A stretch of DNA of 64,000 nucleotides from Pseudomonas anguilliseptica (GTDB lineage: Bacteria > Pseudomonadota > Gammaproteobacteria > Pseudomonadales > Pseudomonadaceae): contig NZ_JAEIOI010000007.1 in the NCBI RefSeq assembly GCF_021375795.1, positions 42,760 through 106,759 on the forward strand, written 5' to 3'. The translations under genes and the position numbers were made by a program. Position 1 is the stretch's first letter, and each line of letters starts with the position of its first letter. The notes below the pieces were generated by a model that saw nothing but the letters and a program-made list of their open reading frames with translations, searched no databases and was not told the DNA's origin. This document shows, in pieces, positions 61,478 to 64,000 of the stretch.

Positions 61478-61488
61478 TATTGCAAATA
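61478..61488. promoter_or_regulatory. Candidate IlvY operator core
   Basis: TATTGCAAATA is a near-palindrome in the ilvY-ilvC gap, and GCAAT recurs at 61500-61504. ATTGCAA-type half-sites resemble those I recall for IlvY in enterobacteria. Support is weak and rests mainly on position. Confidence 0.3.
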
Positions 61489-61578
61489 TATCATTTTACG
61501 CAATGGTGAGGATCACTTAAGGTGTCCTCGTCGCGGTGCATTGCACCCCAACCCATTTCGATTAAAAGAGCCAAGAAC

Positions 61579-62595
<1,017 letters not shown>

Positions 62596-62612
62596 GCGCT
62601 GTCGATGTGAGA

Positions 62613-62638
62613 AAAACGCGGCTACGGCCGCGTTTTTT
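62613..62638 (+). terminator. Rho-independent terminator of ilvC
   Basis: AAAACGCGGC-TACG-GCCGCGTTTT with six T, beginning 17 bases after the ilvC stop. Confidence 0.93.
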
Positions 62639-62749
62639 CATGGTTGCGCAATGCTTCTGGTATAAAGCCTGGGTGTGCATGGGTGTTGTCGTGAACGCTT
62701 AGCGTCGACATCTGTCGAAATTTTCCAAATCCGTTGCAAGGTGTTGTTC

Positions 62750-63562
62750 ATGAATGAACGTCCAGATGAGCCCCAGTCTCCCGCCGACGCCGAAAGTCTG
62801 CTGCCGATCGATGAGCATGTAGAGGAGGGCCATGATGCTGAAGGGCGTAAGGTGCGCCATCGTGGCATTTATCTGCTGCCTAACCTCTTTACCACAGCCA
62901 ATCTGTTCGCTGGTTTTTACGCCATCATCAACGCCATGAACGGCAATTTCTATGTGGCGGCTGCGGCTGTGTTTGTGGCCATGGTGCTCGATGGTCTGGA
63001 TGGGCGTGTGGCGCGTCTGACCAATACGCAAAGTGCTTTCGGTGCCGAGTATGACTCGTTGTCCGATATGGTTGCCTTTGGTGTGGCGCCCGCGCTGCTG
63101 GCGTTTGAGTGGGCGCTGGGTAGCATGGGCAAGGTTGGCTGGATGGTCGCCTTTATCTATGTAGCCGGTGCTGCGCTGCGACTGGCACGGTTCAATACGC
63201 AGATTGGCAGTGTCGACAAGCGTTACTTTATTGGGTTGGCCAGCCCGGCTGCTGCTGGTGTGGTGGCGGGTACGGTGTGGGCGTTCAGTGATTTCGGTAT
63301 TAAAGGCTCGAACATGGCCTTTGTGGTAGCGCTTCTGGTGGCAGCTGCCGGTATGCTGATGGTCAGCAATATCAAATACAACAGCTTCAAGGATCTTGAC
63401 CTGAAAGGTCGTGTGCCATTCGTGGCGATTCTGGCGGTGGTACTAGTGTTCGCTGTGGTGTTCAGTGATCCTCCGCGGATTCTGCTGATCATCTTCCTGG
63501 CCTACGCAGCTTCAGGTCCGATCCAGTACTTGTTGCGTCTGCGTCGCGGTAAAAGCGCCTAG
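62750..63562 (+). CDS. pssA: CDP-diacylglycerol-serine O-phosphatidyltransferase
   Basis: A 270-residue membrane enzyme making phosphatidylserine, the precursor of phosphatidylethanolamine. Hydrophilic N-terminal 40 residues, then about eight membrane helices. The CDP-alcohol phosphotransferase signature DGxxAR-type is seen as MVLDGLDGRVARLTNTQSAFGAEYDSLSDMVAFG, with the four catalytic Asp. ATG at 62750 (NERPDEPQ) with AAGG upstream; a codon at 62675 would overlap the region of the promoter. The type is the Bacillus-like integral-membrane PssA, not the enterobacterial PLD-like one. Confidence 0.93.
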   Translation: MNERPDEPQSPADAESLLPIDEHVEEGHDAEGRKVRHRGIYLLPNLFTTANLFAGFYAIINAMNGNFYVAAAAVFVAMVLDGLDGRVARLTNTQSAFGAEYDSLSDMVAFGVAPALLAFEWALGSMGKVGWMVAFIYVAGAALRLARFNTQIGSVDKRYFIGLASPAAAGVVAGTVWAFSDFGIKGSNMAFVVALLVAAAGMLMVSNIKYNSFKDLDLKGRVPFVAILAVVLVFAVVFSDPPRILLIIFLAYAASGPIQYLLRLRRGKSA

Positions 63563-63580
63563 CAATTGGGTGTGTGGTTC

Positions 63581-63618
63581 GACAAAGCCGTTGAAGCGTC
63601 AGCTTCAACGGCTTTGTC
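63581..63618. terminator. Strong inverted repeat after pssA, likely terminator
   Basis: GACAAAGCCGTTGAAGC and GCTTCAACGGCTTTGTC pair perfectly (17 bp) around GTCA, 18 bases after the pssA stop. Only a short, broken T-run (GTTT) follows. It would still insulate pssA from the rRNA promoters downstream. Confidence 0.75.
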
Positions 63619-63694
63619 GTTTCTGCAGGCGGCGCGGTGCTGGATTGTTGCGCAGGCTTTTGCTGGGAGGGTGAAACAAAAGCGCAATATTCGG

Positions 63695-63722
63695 TTGACC
63701 TTGGATTTTCTGTCCCTATAAT
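63695..63722 (+). promoter_or_regulatory. rRNA-type promoter, first of three
   Basis: TTGACC (63695-63700), 16 bases, TATAAT (63717-63722), then the GC-rich discriminator GCGCAGC. The sequence CTCTTCAGG follows at +9, as it does after the second promoter. Confidence 0.8.
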
Positions 63723-63753
63723 GCGCAGCTCTTCAGGCGTAAGCGGCTCCTTA

Positions 63754-63776
63754 AACTTCTTGTAAAACAAGAAGTT
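63754..63776. repeat. Perfect 10-bp inverted repeat between promoters
   Basis: AACTTCTTGT-AAA-ACAAGAAGTT is a perfect palindrome 17 bases upstream of the second promoter's -35 element. It could bind a regulator or act as an AT-rich upstream element. Confidence 0.8.
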
Positions 63777-63792
63777 AGATTTAAAATAGGAC

Positions 63793-63820
63793 TTGCAAAG
63801 CAGCGAAAGCTGCGTAGAAT
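63793..63820 (+). promoter_or_regulatory. rRNA-type promoter, second of three
   Basis: TTGCAA (63793-63798), 16 bases, TAGAAT (63815-63820), followed by GCGCCAC. An A/T-rich stretch (TTTAAAATA) just upstream resembles an UP element. Confidence 0.85.
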
Positions 63821-63896
63821 GCGCCACCTCTTCAGGTGGTAGTGTTTGAGTCTGAGGAGGTTCGGTCGGGTAGATCGACAGCGGTAAAAGAGGCGG

Positions 63897-63924
63897 TTGA
63901 CAGTGGTTTGAAACGCTGTAGAAT
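63897..63924 (+). promoter_or_regulatory. rRNA-type promoter, third of three
   Basis: TTGACA (63897-63902), 16 bases, TAGAAT (63919-63924), then TCGCCTCCCGC. The region beyond it to base 64000 has no ORF I accept and looks like the leader of an rRNA operon whose 16S gene would lie past the window edge. Confidence 0.85.
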
Positions 63925-64000
63925 TCGCCTCCCGCTGACGAGAAGCTAGAAGTTGATCGAAAGCGCAAGTGGTTGAGATTGAAAAGAAATTTTCGAAATC

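Noticed and set aside
63489..63968. 159-codon minus-strand frame over the rRNA-type promoters
   Set aside because: It runs backwards through three promoters, a terminator hairpin and the end of pssA; low-complexity composition, no start signal.

Overview
This window is chromosomal DNA from a gammaproteobacterium of the genus Pseudomonas (sensu lato). The evidence is the CbrA/CbrB-CrcZ carbon-control locus, a PrrF-type iron-responsive RNA, a DesT-DesC-DesB desaturase locus, Phu haem uptake, and gene orders that I recall from P. aeruginosa (pnp to cbrA; ureEFG-desTCB; phuR to pssA). Codon use is fairly uniform and GC-rich. I see no prophage, integron, CRISPR array or complete insertion sequence. 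This is mostly core genome, and its interest lies in RNAs, small ORFs, regulatory sites and repeats.

Layout. 1-8.3 kb: end of pnp; a BON/CsbD stress pair behind a predicted sigma-54/IHF promoter; two DUF2845 proteins and a large AsmA-like DUF748 protein; an RNA methyltransferase; a thiolase; a DUF2236 protein. 8.4-16.1 kb, minus strand: acsA, pgi, panC-panB, folK, pcnB, with no panD between panC and pgi. 16.2-21.5 kb, minus strand: CrcZ RNA, cbrB, cbrA and the small cbrX gene, plus a 25-codon relay ORF bridging cbrX and cbrA. A 265-bp nested inverted-repeat element (MITE-like) sits directly upstream of cbrX.

21.9-34 kb: a beta-helix lipoprotein with a dihaem cytochrome lipoprotein; a three-gene cluster (transglutaminase-DUF2126, circularly permuted ATP-grasp/alpha-E, transglutaminase); a DUF808 membrane protein; an 825-bp gap with a 23-codon ORF and a cluster of DnaA boxes; and a glycerophosphodiesterase. 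34-41.9 kb: HupE/UreJ and ureG-ureF-ureE; desT divergent from desC-desB with two candidate DesT operators; a methyltransferase; a lipase without signal peptide; a small Rieske protein.

42-51.3 kb: iron and haem. phuR diverges from tonB-phuS-phuT-phuU-phuV-phuW across a Fur box; then an NTF2-like protein, a single-copy PrrF RNA with its own Fur box, and cbpA. 51.4-57.9 kb: TfoX-C, pentapeptide and kinase/ATPase proteins, mrcB (possibly leaderless), a TPR lipoprotein, YqcC and DUF4124. 58-63.6 kb: ilvB(I)-ilvN(H), ilvY divergent from ilvC, and pssA. The last 0.4 kb carries three tandem rRNA-type promoters that face out of the window, so an rRNA operon probably follows.

I found no clearly new multi-gene system. 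The best candidates for new biology are the cbrX/relay-ORF/cbrA arrangement with its duplicated segment, the structured repeat element upstream of it, the 23-codon ORF beside the DnaA-box cluster, and the sigma-54 control of the BON/CsbD pair.
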